Part shown: in pieces, positions 1 through 11,318 of the stretch
Numbering within the stretch: position 1 is the first letter of the stretch
How the letters are laid out: each line of letters starts with the position of its first letter
From: Calonectria ilicicola
Taxonomy: Eukaryota; Ascomycota; Sordariomycetes; Hypocreales; Nectriaceae
NCBI GenBank assembly: GCA_020809705.1
Contig: CP085828.1
Coordinates: forward strand, 5,394,001-5,458,000
Direction of reading: 5' to 3'
Length of the DNA: 64,000 nt
Position numbers and translations under genes: made by a program
The notes under the pieces: generated by a model
What the model was told of the DNA's origin: nothing
Seen by the model: only the letters and a program-made list of their open reading frames with translations
Databases searched by the model: none

Positions 1-2156
1 GCGAGCAAGTCTGTCTCTTGGCAGCCCTCTGGTTCATGGGAGGACAGGCAAGGAGCTAAGACCGGTGAGGTGCTGCACAATGAGAAGCAGTCCGAGACTG
101 CTTAGATGTTCTCAATCAACATTCAGTTATATATATGAGATGAAGGCTTAGAGTTTGATGAGTTTTGGATGATACGACTGAATGCAGACAACTATATAAA
201 TAAATAAATGATACCCTGTTTTATCAACAAGACTGTTAATGACAACGTGATAATTTCCATTTTTATAAACTACATACGCTGGTTTGTTCCAACCTCCACA
301 AAGTTCTTGAAGCGGTAGGTTATGTCAAAGTGCGGTTGCTCCAAAACAATTTCGCTCAATATCTGGTATTTCTAAATCCCTCCAATGTATAATTAGAAAT
401 GCGTAATAACAAAATAAATAAACAATTTGGGATATAAAAATTATTTTCTAAATTATTTTCTAAATTATTTTATAATTTTATTTATTTTAGTTAGTAATGA
501 ACCCGCCATTAGAAATCGCTTGCAAAAGTCAATCACTGAGCGATTGAGCTAAGCCTTTCGGAATCACAGTATCTACATCGTGTTGTTGATTTAGTCTTCA
601 TATAATAAATCCAATGGAATTAACGAGTGACACGAGGGATTGATAGCGCGCCTTTAGATCTAGCGACTCTCAGAGTTAAGATATCTCTTTGCATAGCATG
701 ATGATGTTATTAATTAGAGAATGAAGAGTTATTCCAACAGCTTAATATTGAATTACCTACTGAGCCTCTGAGATTGAGTTGACATCACGCTCTCTATTTT
801 GTATCGATCATAATCCTCATTTCTAGTTTAGAACTGCAAATACGCAAACGCGTATTTGCATTATTGTTCCAATCAATCGATAAATAGCAAAGCTTTATTA
901 TTCGTCAATAGAAAACACGCAGCCAGCAGACAACTTTAAATATATTGAACATTCTAACCTATATCGTCATAGAGATCAACATATAGGAAACTGGAGCAAA
1001 CTTGTTGAACTGATACCGCTGGTGCAGGCTGCTGTCACGAGCGGCTATCGCAGGTCAGTCAACAGGTCAGTCAACGTATCTGTTGCAAGCTGCTGTCACA
1101 GGCGGCTATTGCAGGCCGGGGCAATAGGTCAGTCAACAAGTCAGCCAACGTAACTGTTGCGGACTGCTGTTACGAGCGGGTGTTGCTGGTCGGGGTCAAC
1201 AGGTCGGGTCAACGGGTTAGTCAACATAAATGATATGGGGTCGGTTGATCTGAACCAGAGGTTTTAGTGCTATTTAGACCGAAAATTTATAAACAAGGCG
1301 GGAATTCGCGATGACTGCGTTGACCAGTTAATTGGTTAACCTCTCGACCCCGACCAGCAACACCCGCTCGTAACAGCAGTCCGCAACAGTTACGTTGGCT
1401 GACTTGTTGACTGACCTATTGCCCCGGCCTGCAATAGCCGCCTGTGACAGCAGCTTGCAACAGATACGTTGACTGACCTGTTGACTGACCTGCGATAGCC
1501 GCTCGTGACAGCAGCCTGCACCAGCTACATTATTGTCCTGCATACCAAGACTGCGACGCGCTGAGATGCACAATCACAACACGGAGCATGTACGAAGCTG
1601 AGCCAATGCAAAGAAAAGAATTTTTCCTCTATTGTACTACACAGATTTCTCTAGCCCTCTTTTCGTCAACTTGAACCACGTCGATCAGCTCGGATCTGGC
1701 ATGAAACTACACAACGAGCTTGTAACTGAAAATGAGCCTGTTTCAATTCTTCATGCCGATACGCCGCAAACTCGGTTTGAAGCTGGAGATAGGTGCATCT
1801 AGACAACAAGGCATCCCTTCTTTAGGTATGAATGAACACCCATTGCTAGGGGCCACATTATTTGCAACGACGGGTTGGGCATAACTTCTACCTCCTTAGA
1901 TATGCACATGCGATATAAAGATCAAGTTATCAAATCACGCGTTGAAAGAGTTTTGGACTGTGTTCTTAGCAAAAGTGTACATTTCGTTGCCTTTATACGA
2001 GAAACTATAACCCAAAGAAAGAGTGGCTATAATTTGAATATGACGCGAGCAGCGGCTTCAGCCAGTCAGTTTAACATACCGATGTCTGAAACACCCTAAT
2101 ATCAAGCAATTTTCTGATAGCATTCCTCACAACCTTCTTGGTTCGCTCCATCTCAA
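1..2156. other. Gene-poor, partly AT-rich region
   Basis: No coding region is supported here. Roughly 360-500 is very AT-rich with short tandem runs of an ATTATTTTCTAA-like unit. An 11-bp perfect stem-loop lies at 835-860, and the large inverted repeat (separate entry) covers 1018-1525. Small open frames at 1328-1573 (inside the repeat) and 1875-2099 have no recognisable protein character. The AT richness might reflect repeat-induced point mutation of an old repeat, but the inverted repeat itself is GC-balanced and shows no arm divergence, so it is not a product of strong RIP. Confidence 0.6.
1018..1525. repeat. Perfect 180-bp inverted repeat with 148-nt spacer
   Basis: Bases 1018-1197 are the exact reverse complement of 1346-1525; I compared all 180 positions and found no mismatch. 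The spacer is 1198-1345. Each arm is built from about two and a half degenerate direct units of roughly 60-72 bp (starts near 1029, 1089 and 1161). Each unit begins with a GCTGCTGTCAC-like block and carries GGTCAGTCAAC-like motifs. The third unit runs past the arm end into the spacer. No transposase and no clear target-site duplication are visible. It may be a foldback/MITE-like element or a locus making hairpin RNA. Confidence 0.9.
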
Positions 2157-2478
2157 CTACACTGTAAGATCTTTCGCGCTGTCATCGACATCGAGACCCT
2201 GAGTCTTGCATGTATCTTTGGCTTCTTCCTCGTCGCCGTCAAAATGGATGGGTCGTACAACCTTGAGCTTGATAGTTTCCTCGTCCTTACTGTCCTCGAC
2301 ACTCTTGTGGTAAATGCGCAAGCCAACAACCACGACAGCGTTCCAAGGATCCCTCTCAAACTCATCTGGCTCGTCATCCTGAACAACCGGGGATTCAGAG
2401 GCGACAGGGGGCTCCAAACTGTCTATGGCGATTTCCATTTCTCTCTCCGAAAGGTCGGAAAGAGCACCGACACTGCTC

Positions 2479-2522
<44 letters not shown>

Positions 2523-5080
2523 GGAATCTTCATCTTCGTCCTCATCTTCGTCCTCTTCCTCTTCTTCTTCGTCGTCGTCGTCGTCCTCCTCTACCTCATC
2601 ATCGCCCTCTTCTACTTTCTGTTGCTCTTCGGCGCCCTCTTCCACATCAGTTGGCTTTTCGTTTTCAGTCTTCTCAGTCGGTTCCTCGTTAGCGTCCGAC
2701 TTGGGAGTAAGAGGGGCAGCGGTAGTATCCTCTGCTTCCTCTGCTTCCTCTGCTTCCTCTGCTTCCTCTGCTTCCTCTTCTTCCTCTGCTTCCTCTGCTT
2801 CCTCTTCTTCCGGTGCCTCGGGGTTTTCCTCTTCTTCAGCTTCCTTGGCTGCAGCTCTGGCGGCAGCCTTTTCGGCCCTTGCCTGTTCTTTTCTTGCCTT
2901 TCGCTCAGCCAATTTGGCTTCACGCTTCTCCTTTTTCCTCTGAATCTTTTTCAGGGCCCTCTGGTACTGCTTTGTCTCCATGTAATGAGACACTTCCCTA
3001 TTCTTGAGAATCTTCTTCTTAATCTCAGCTCGGCCCTTCTCCTTGATCTTCTTTTCGTGAGCCTCTCTTGCTGCTTTTTCCTCAGCAGTCTCAATAATCA
3101 TGCCTTTGCTGTGAGCAAGATCATATGCCATTCCAATTCGAATGAGCTTGTCACGGCGAGCCTTCGCATTCCTTCGAACGACCTCGTCAATGGGCAAAAC
3201 ATCTTCGTCTCGAGTTGCGTCAACCTTGACACGGACCTCGTAATCACCAGCCTCCAGCTCAAGCTCGACGTTGGCAGATCGTGACATACGCAGAGGAGTT
3301 TGACTGCGGACAAGGTAGTCCTCATGACCTGCTTGATGAACTCGGAAGGTGAGACTGAAGGCGTATTGGCCCTCAAGTCCGCGGAAATACCGATCATCGA
3401 GTTGAGACAAAACAATGACCACTGGACCTGGATTTTTGAGAGAAAATTTAAAGTGCGTGTCGTGGTAGTCGAGTGTCCAGGGAACGTCCAAAGTCGTCCA
3501 TATTTGGACTGTAGACCATGTTTTATCAAACAGGCGTGTTCGCTCAAAGGCCTGGTACTTGCGGAGGAGATCTTTGTACGAGATCCAAAAGTCTCCATCG
3601 TCGCCAAAACGATGATCAAGACGTTCCATCCAATACGGGGTCCATTCCTTACTACCGTCACCTAAAAAGCAAAGTTAGAAGAGTCAATAGCTATGCTTGG
3701 AGACACTCACTCCAGGGTCCCGTCCATTCTCCTTTTCCCCAAGGGTTTTTGAGACGAACCAATCGTTGGCCATCAATTTCGACAGCCTTCTGAATGGAAT
3801 AAGCATGCGACTCTACAATGCCTTTGCGCTCACCCGAAATGCTATTGCCGAAGAAACCAGTAGAGCACCCAAACAAGAACTCGTCATTAGATTTCATGAG
3901 CTCTTGCCAAAACTTCTCCTTGTCGAGAATATCTGTTGTCCAGAGCTCAGAGGTCGTGCCACCTGTGAGATCCGTAATACCTTCGCCCTGGAGCCCCCCA
4001 CTGATACTACTGTAGTCACCATGAGCCTTAGCGTAGGCTTTCTCAAGTAAAGGAAGCCAAGTCTCATTCGGACTTGCACATTGGGCAAAGTACAAAGCAC
4101 TGCTGTTGGTTTGATAAAGCTTACGGTATGCTTCATCCGAGTTAGTGCGTTCGACGTCATCAAATAGCATTCTATCAAAGAAGCTTTCGTCATAGTCGGG
4201 CTTAATAAGGTACAACTGAGCTTGAGTTAGTATCTAGGGAGAAGTAAGGCCAAGAGAGAATCAAGCGGGCTTACAAAGTCATCGACAATCTCAGAGACCC
4301 ACTCTGAGTCTTTGTAGAACACAAACCCGTAAACGCCAACGTCAGCATCATACGACACGCAAAGCTGCTCAATAAGGCCTTGCTTGTTGCTCATCGTACA
4401 AAGAGCGGCAATGAACCAGCAGTCACCAACGCGCCCCTGCCTGATGTCTGTCGCTGTAGGTCCATCAATATAGAATTGGGGATCATCAAAGATTTCTGTG
4501 ACACGCTTTGCGCTCTCGGGCTGTAGGTTAGCTCCAGGAATGTCGTCCTCGTCCTTCGAGTTGGAAAGACCCTGAAGACAGTCACGGACACCCCATTTTA
4601 GATCTGTTTCAATATCAAAGTGCGGATCACGGTAGCGTTTGTTGATTCTACGACACTCCTAATCGAGAACAGTCAGCCTTGTTGTCTGGTGTGTCATCTC
4701 GTCGCACCAATAACAAAGGTGCTCCCTCTCCTAAATAGAACAACTTGCCTTGACAATTTTTTCGACCTTGGCGCGACAAGTGGCTACTGCTTCTTCATAC
4801 GAGACCTGGGTGCTCTTTGCTGTAATGTCCTTGTTCTTTCGAGCTACAGTCTCGGCATATGTATTTGCGGGCAAGACCTTGTTTGCTGCGTGATTGTCAG
4901 CACATCTAATAATAAACTAAACAAACTTAAATACGAACCTTTTCCGGGATTTTTGGTCGTAAACTTAGCCCAGAAGTCATCAATAATCTGCTGGGGAGTT
5001 TGCTTGTTGCGGCTGGGCTCATTGAATGGCGGCGCCGGGGCGGAATCGCCAACAGAGCTCTCAGGGGCCACCTCCGACAT
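2157..5080 (-). CDS. Calpain-family cysteine protease with acidic C-terminal tail
   Basis: A papain-fold calpain (MEROPS C2), expected to be a cytosolic regulatory protease. The exon model is 5080-4939, 4885-4749, 4658-4275, 4215-3711 and 3661-2157, about 890 aa. The catalytic triad is visible: Cys about 173 in GDCWFIA, His about 358 in ESHAYS and Asn about 378 in LKNPWG. A calpain-type beta-sandwich region follows. The last third is unusual: a lysine/arginine-rich, probably coiled-coil stretch, then Glu/Ala repeats and a long Asp/Glu run. It is not the MIT-domain PalB/Rim13 type as far as I can see. The second intron (4748-4659) begins with GC (AAG|GCAAGT); using the nearby GT instead brings in a stop, so a GC-AG intron is well supported. 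The start is the first ATG, in a typical disordered N-terminus. Substrates are unknown. Confidence 0.9.
2481..2850. repeat. Trinucleotide and 12-bp coding repeats in the calpain tail
   Basis: On the + strand about 2480-2522 is a run of ATC repeats, read on the - strand as an aspartate run. About 2524-2600 is a mixed Asp/Glu-coding TC-rich tract. About 2728-2812 repeats a TGCTTCCTC unit, read as repeated Glu-Ala-Glu-Glu. All stay in the protease reading frame, so length changes would lengthen or shorten the acidic tail without breaking it. Confidence 0.85.
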
Positions 5081-7796
5081 GATAAATAAGGCGAAGTGGG
5101 AAGATTGATAAAAATAGATGGGGCGGCGATTTGATTTTCAGCCAGAGGTCAACTTGACCTCAGGAAACAAACGGGTTTGGGCTCTAAAAAACAGTTAATA
5201 CGCGAGCATATCTCAGAGGGAGGCCAGGTTGATAGACTTGCATCCATCTCAAGCCTGGAGCTACTTACCCAACCCGATCACAATGACTGCCAGGACACGA
5301 TGTGCTAAGCTTAGAAATAAAGAAGGGGATGAATAAGGAGACCACCTCCCTCATACTCACGGGCTCATTGGGGCCTTTTATACTGAGACGACGCACTATT
5401 TACAGACTACAAGGTACACTCATGCATGTAAGCCTTGGCTAGGCCAGCTCACTGCATTTGGGTTGGTGCTACATCGCACCTGCACTTCCCCTCTCATCAG
5501 CCGTGTGGACTAAAAGGCCTCGACTGGGTTGGCGCCTGATGGCCTCATGTTGTGGCTGCTCAACCACCACAAAAATGCATGCACTGCGGGGTTTAGTTTT
5601 TTTTATTTGTAATCAAAACCGGTAAATGTTCAAATACCTGTAAAATCTAGAGACATGCTGCAGATTATAACTAAAACCCCAAAGCGCTCTAAATCGCTTC
5701 ATGAGCTGTTTGCTAGGGTTGGGTATATCAGTCAGGGGAGCTGTGCCGCTGCTGACCATGCACCGCTGCTCACAAGCTAATTTAGCTGCGACTTTTGCTG
5801 CCCCGTTTTTTCCAGCCTTATGGAGGACCACACTATTAACCGCTGCGTCGGCCGCATAGGGACTTTGGTATTCGAGACTACACATCGACGTGGGCTCTCC
5901 CCGGCTGCAACCAAGCGGATAATGGCGTCAGCCGCTGTCTTTAATTGGAAACGGCAATTATCATGGAGGAAAGCGGCTACTACATGGCGATGTGACCAGC
6001 GGTAGCATTCTTGGCCGAGGTATAGCCCCCAAACCAAGGCCAGACTTTAGCGCTTTTCAGAAAGTGAGACAGGGCCAACTCAGCAAAGCCAAATTGTTAA
6101 TAGGATATACTGACGGATCAAGCCACAAACCATTTGCCAATTACGTTTGTGAACAGCCATGTGCTGCTGACGGAGGCTGACACTGCAGACTCTCACGCTG
6201 AGTTTAGGAGAACGCCGTCTTGGCGCTTATCATCACAGGGAAAAGCAATCATGCACATCTACGGTTATCGGCAAACAGCGCAACGAATAACCAATCCTAT
6301 TCCTATATGCCAAGCTCTGCTGAGGGCTCCTACGACATACCTCTTGGAACATTTTGGCTTTGTGATTTCTTCAACTTGGTCATCACAAGACTCAGGCGTC
6401 CCAAACATTTGATTGTAGAAAAGATTAATAAATAAAACCAGAAAAAAGACGCAAAGCTTTGATGGCTAAAAAAAAAAGTATTGTTTTATTTATTTATTTC
6501 ATAAATTAATACAAGTATTCTGGAAGAAAAAGTAAGCGGTAGGGTATAATTCTTCTATAGTTGTACCAAAATGTAGATGATACATGCACCAAGAGATGGA
6601 GAAAGAAGCGACAACAAGACCCCCGTGCCATATTAGAACAAGAATTAACATTATTTCATTAAAATGGAGAAGCGTTTGCTTCAATAGGACTGACTTCGCC
6701 CCATTTTTGGGAGCATGGTCAGAGGTTGGAGTTACACCTCTGCAGGCCGTGTTTCTGCCGTCGTAAATCGTCATGCGAAAATTGCCCAACTCATCAACTG
6801 TTCTCATCATGCCATCACCACACATCTCAACAGGCATTCTTTTTGAATCAATTCATTACAGCTCTACCCATTGCATCGTCCGCGTCTGTCCACACTTCAG
6901 CTCACCTCCGATCTAGCAACTACAACAACAGCCTCCCAAAGACAAGGGCCCTCCTACGCACCAGGCCCTCCCTTCTTCTCCTCTCCTCTTTTTTCTTTCT
7001 CTTCTCTTGTCTCCTCTGTCAATCTTTCTGAGGCTCAACCGTCCCACCTGCAACCGGGCGAGCGAAACATCATCTCAGCGTATTTATCCAAAGCTCAACA
7101 ACACCTATCAGCTTCGCGGGGTATATCCATCGCAGGATGCCGTAGAATTCTCAAGTCGTTAAGAGCCACATGACAGCGTCTGTCGTTCACAAAGTAGTAG
7201 TGTTTGAGTGAGTGATCCAAAGAAAAAGGTCAGTCACGACGAAAAGAACCGCCGAGACCCTGGAGTAACCAAGGATCTGCACAAACAAGTCTAGGTGAAA
7301 AGATATAAAAAAAGGAAATCTTGTTGGTAGACATCTTCCCCTGCTTCGCCGCTCCACATGTCTTGGTCATTATCCGAAAAGTTGTCCCCCAATTGTAGAG
7401 AAACCTTTCCAGAGGAGCAGCCTGTCACCGTCGCCGCTTTTCCGCTCTTCGGCTGTGGGACTCTTGGCTTTTTCCCAGTTAAAAGAAAACAAGTGCGAGA
7501 TGAATCGAGACGGACCGAAGACGCCGTGCAAAGCCGGTGCGAAGAAATATTGCGGGCAATTGCTTGATTCGGAACAATATAAACATAAACTTGAACAAAG
7601 AAATAGTAAGGGGGTTAAGGTCGAGTTGAAGTATGTTCACGTGTCGGCATCAAAAAGGAAAAGGTCGAAACGGCAAGAAGCACATCTTGTAGCTTTACGG
7701 GATCAGCATCGCATAGCGAATGCCAATCCCTTCAGCCCCTGGGAGGCCAGTTTCCCCAAGGCTGGGCCGGCCTCAGCAGATCGTCTTTGATGCGCT
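5081..7796. other. Intergenic region between calpain 5' end and GIS2 3' end
   Basis: No gene is supported. 5081-5590 is the likely calpain promoter and leader. 5600-6440 has many short overlapping open frames but no family likeness. 6415-6560 is AT-rich with A and T runs. From about 6870 to 7030 the + strand becomes strongly pyrimidine-rich, like a fungal promoter or leader, yet no convincing open frame follows up to 7796. This may be a non-coding transcript antisense to the GIS2 3' region. Confidence 0.5.
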
Positions 7797-8641
7797 CTAA
7801 GCCACGGGGGCAATGGGAGCAACAGCGGGAGCGGGCACGTTGCTCATGTCAACCTCGGGAGGGATCTCGGGGGCGGCGTTCTTCTGGGGGCAGTCACGGG
7901 AGATGTGACCGGCCTCGCCACACTGGTAGCAGGTCTTGCCGGCAGTGTTGAGGGGACCGCCGTTGGGAGCAGTGCAGTCGCGGGAGATGTGGCCAAGCTT
8001 GCCGCAGGCGTAGCACTTCATGGCCTGAGCCTGGCAGTCGCGGGCAAAGTGGTTAGGACCACCGCACTTGTAGCAGGTAGCGGGGCGGGGACCACCAGCG
8101 AAGCCACCGCGGCCGTAGCCACCAGCAAAGCCGCCACGGCCCATGGGGGCGCCACGACCCAGAGCAGGGCCGACGGGGTTGGGGCAAGCGCGCTAGTAAA
8201 GTTGTTAGCTTTTTACATTCATTTTATTCGGGTAGAGATCGAGAGCGTACGGCAAGGTGACCAGGCTGGCCACAGTTGTAGCATCGGCCGCTGGTGCCAG
8301 TGCCGCTCAGGCGAAGGGTAGGGCAGTCAGCCTGAACGTGGCCGAGACCCTGGCAGTGGTAGCACTGCTTGGCCTCGGTGGTGCGGGGAAGAGGGCAGCC
8401 GTTGGACTCATGGCCTAATAATGAATTGTCAGTCGTTATTCGTGGGGGTTATGTGGGCAGGAATGCGCCGTACCGGGCTGCTTGCCTATCACGACGAGGT
8501 TAGCGTTTTAGTCTAGGAAAGGGTTAGGAGTGTGACAGGTCACATACAGTTGTAGCAAAGACGCTCGGCGGAGGAGCAGACTTCGGCGTAGTGGCCAACA
8601 TTGCCACACTTGTAGCAAGCACGTCGAGAGAGGGAAGACAT
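7797..8641 (-). CDS. GIS2: CCHC zinc-knuckle nucleic-acid-binding protein (Gis2/CNBP/Byr3 family)
   Basis: Small cytoplasmic RNA-binding protein of the CNBP/Gis2 family, known in other organisms to associate with mRNAs and translating ribosomes. The exons 8641-8548, 8485-8474, 8414-8251 and 8192-7797 sum to 666 nt, 221 aa. I count seven CX2CX4HX4C knuckles: four in the first half, the first being CYKCGNVGHYAEVC, then a Gly/Arg-rich RGG-like spacer, then three more. The second exon is only 12 nt and lies in the second knuckle; without it the CX2C spacing is lost, so it is needed. The start ATG sits 15 nt downstream of a good acceptor (TTTAG), pointing to an intron in the 5' UTR (separate entry). 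The tail is Pro/Ala-rich and ends the protein naturally. Confidence 0.93.
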
Positions 8642-11318
8642 GGTGATGGAAGGGTCTAAACATGGCGACAGTCAGTATAATTGCTCGTGCGGGTTATAAT
8701 TCGCCTGGCCCCGGCGTTTGCGACATCCTGTTCGGTCCGATCCGTTTTATAATACCGCGCACCCGGCCATATTGCGTTGGAAATTAACAGTATGCCCGGT
8801 CCAGTTGTCATCGAAACTTGGTTCAAAGCGATGGCGTCAGAGGCTGATATCGTAGATTCCAGGACTGTCTCGAGTATGCGGCGCCAGGGGTGCAGTCGAA
8901 GCGACAGTGTGCGTCGCATGGGAATGCCTCCATATCCGCGCGCGAAGATGCGCACGAAAGGCCGATGCTTGGGTCGCATCAAATATGAACGGCCCTTGCG
9001 GTTTGCGCCGCTCTCAACAGTTCCCAAGGTGTCTAACGACGAGTGCCCAACCGCAGGTGATGGGCGCGCATTTCCCGTCGGCCGAGTCAAGACGGCAGCA
9101 ATTCTTGACTTTGACCCCGCACCGATTCTTCGACTCTGAGAGACGGCGACATGTCAGGTTATAAATCGGACATCGTCGGGCGCCTGGGTCGCAATGCGAC
9201 GCAGTTGTACTCTGCCTTTCGGAGGTTGCACCGGGAACTCGGGTCGCACACGGGGTCGAGGACGGAGCCGAGGCATGTCGAGGTTCGAAAAGAGTGCGTT
9301 GTAAAAGAAGGAGCAAGGGAGGAACCAGATAAGCGACGCTGGCACGATTGCACTCAGGCTCGAGAAGCGACGGTGGGCAGAAAGCGCGCATGCGAAAGAC
9401 GACCAGAGTGAGGCGCTGATATGGCGACGGAATCGATATTCGGATATTTCCCAGGCTGGGGACGGACGAGGGGCGAGAGGGGGCCAACAAACACGGGGCA
9501 CACAAAAAAAAGATTTCCACGTACCTGTTAGGACTGAGTGGTGTGTGTAAGAGGGATGAGGAAGGGGGGGTGTTCAACACAGCGAGTATTCCAAGATGAT
9601 GAAATATCTTACTTTACAGCAGGCAATTTTAAACCGGCTTTCCAGATCGAGTTTTTGACTGGCAAGTATAAAAAATTTTCGCGCGAGAAAGGGAAATGAG
9701 GGGACGAGGGCGAAAGGAGCAAAGGTGTGACATGCTACATCCTGTGGGGAGTGGAGGGGAGGGCTGCGCTGCTAATGGCGGCGCCGCTTTGCCCACGCTG
9801 AGAAACGGGGTTTAGTGCGGCGTTGTGTGCAGCAGGTGGGGGGGAGTGGTTCCTTCCAGCGCCTTCGACCTCTGTAGGGCAGAGGCAATTAATTACTGTA
9901 ATCACTACTGGGCGGGACAACAGTCTGGGCAATGCACGGAACAAGGCAACGTCTGCATCCTGGGAGCAATAAGATTGTACGCACCGCACCGTACCCGTAA
10001 AGTACCGCGCCTCTAAAAGGCGGCGGAAAGGCACGCATGAAGGGAAAGAAAATGCTGCTCAGCCCAGGGCAGGAGGAGGGGGGCAATCCCGCACAAGGAA
10101 GATCTGCTGACCCAATATTCAGAATGTAATTAATGGGCGAGTCACTTAAAATTCGTTCGCCAATGAAACCATTTGCGACCTTTCCTCGTGCGTACCTGGC
10201 CAGAAGCGACGCTAACCTCCAGACAAGCCCCAGCCCCTTTCGATAATTCCGAACAAGACAGGGACCAATGCAGGTCACAGCGATACGACGCGTCAACCGA
10301 CATTTGCACCGTTTCCTCCAATTTGAAGAAACTAGGAGCGGATGCGACAGAAATGTAATGCGAACACCACGTGACCAACCTCGCTCCTCACTTACATGCG
10401 TCACAAAATCAACGTCATTGCATTCCTGATCCCGTCAGAATTCTCCCTTATACATGCCCGTCGTCATCCCAAACATGCCCAATCTAGGCGGGCGTGGTTG
10501 TGCCTCCCAGCAACCGCGGCCTCTAATCCGGTTGAAGCGACAATACCCGGCCTCCGGGCCTATCGCCTTGCCCACCCGTGCCATTGAGAGAAACCGCGTG
10601 ATCATGTCAAACCAGCCGCGCTGCCCCCATGTCTTCCCAGAAAGCTGGACCTCGCATCCGGTCTGTTCGGATTGGGCCACAGGCGGCAAGATCTCACCAA
10701 CAGAGTGGCATGCGTTTCGTGCTTTCGTCTTATCCAGTCTCAGCGTCGGTGATATCCAGCATCATCAGCTTGCATGCCACCTCCTGCAATTCCTCGCCTC
10801 AGTTGGTAGTCAAGTGGGGTAGCCAGATTGCCGGCTGAAATCGGATCCTTTGAGAGGCATGGTTCGCTCTGTTCTGATATCAAACGACCCAGATACTCTG
10901 ATGACCCGATTCGTGATTTGTGGATTCTACCTGGTCGCCCGAACCATGCTCCTGGCTTCGCAAGTAACGTGAGTGCGATGACCAGGGGGGCAAGTCCCAA
11001 GTTTGCTTGAATGAATCCTATCAGTTGACGCTGCTAATAACCATCATATCTTTAAACTCCTGTTGATCTTGCTCGCCCGACACTCCTCGTTGATATCATC
11101 GAGGTAGGTACATGTTTATTTAACCCTCCCGAGTCATAAGATCCAGCCAAGATCCCCAAGTTTAGACACTATTTCACCTTGTAACCCAATAAATCGCATA
11201 TCGCTCGCTTAATAATGAAACACTTGCCCAACCTCAGCGTCCAGCGCACGGTATTATGAACGGCTATACCTTTACCCACGCACAATTCCATAATCAAACA
11301 CACCCCTTGTCTGCACCA
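8642..11318. other. GIS2 leader/promoter and gene-free spacer
   Basis: 8656-9524 is a probable 5' UTR intron of GIS2 and about 9525-9600 its first leader exon, pyrimidine-rich when read on the - strand. 9600-11318 holds only short open frames without protein-family character. I see nothing else there that I can support. Confidence 0.5.
8656..9524 (-). other. GIS2: Predicted 869-nt 5' UTR intron of GIS2
   Basis: On the - strand a consensus donor (CAG|GTACGT) follows a C/T-rich leader at 9524. A consensus branch site (ACTGAC) and acceptor (TTTAG) end at 8656, 15 nt before the ATG. Fungal introns of this size are mainly found in leaders of highly expressed genes. This is inference from splice signals only. 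Confidence 0.6.

Noticed and set aside
2244..3284. 346-codon open frame on + strand, hydrophobic Ile/Phe/Leu-rich
   Set aside because: It is the complement of the calpain acidic tail; the hydrophobic residues come from GAT/GAA/GAG repeats read backwards.
5588..5671. Imperfect GGGGTTTAGTTT / AACTAAAACCCC inverted pair
   Set aside because: Arms differ in length and are low-complexity; not enough to call terminal repeats.
8777..9139. Open frames on both strands upstream of GIS2
   Set aside because: They lie within the predicted leader intron and have no protein character.
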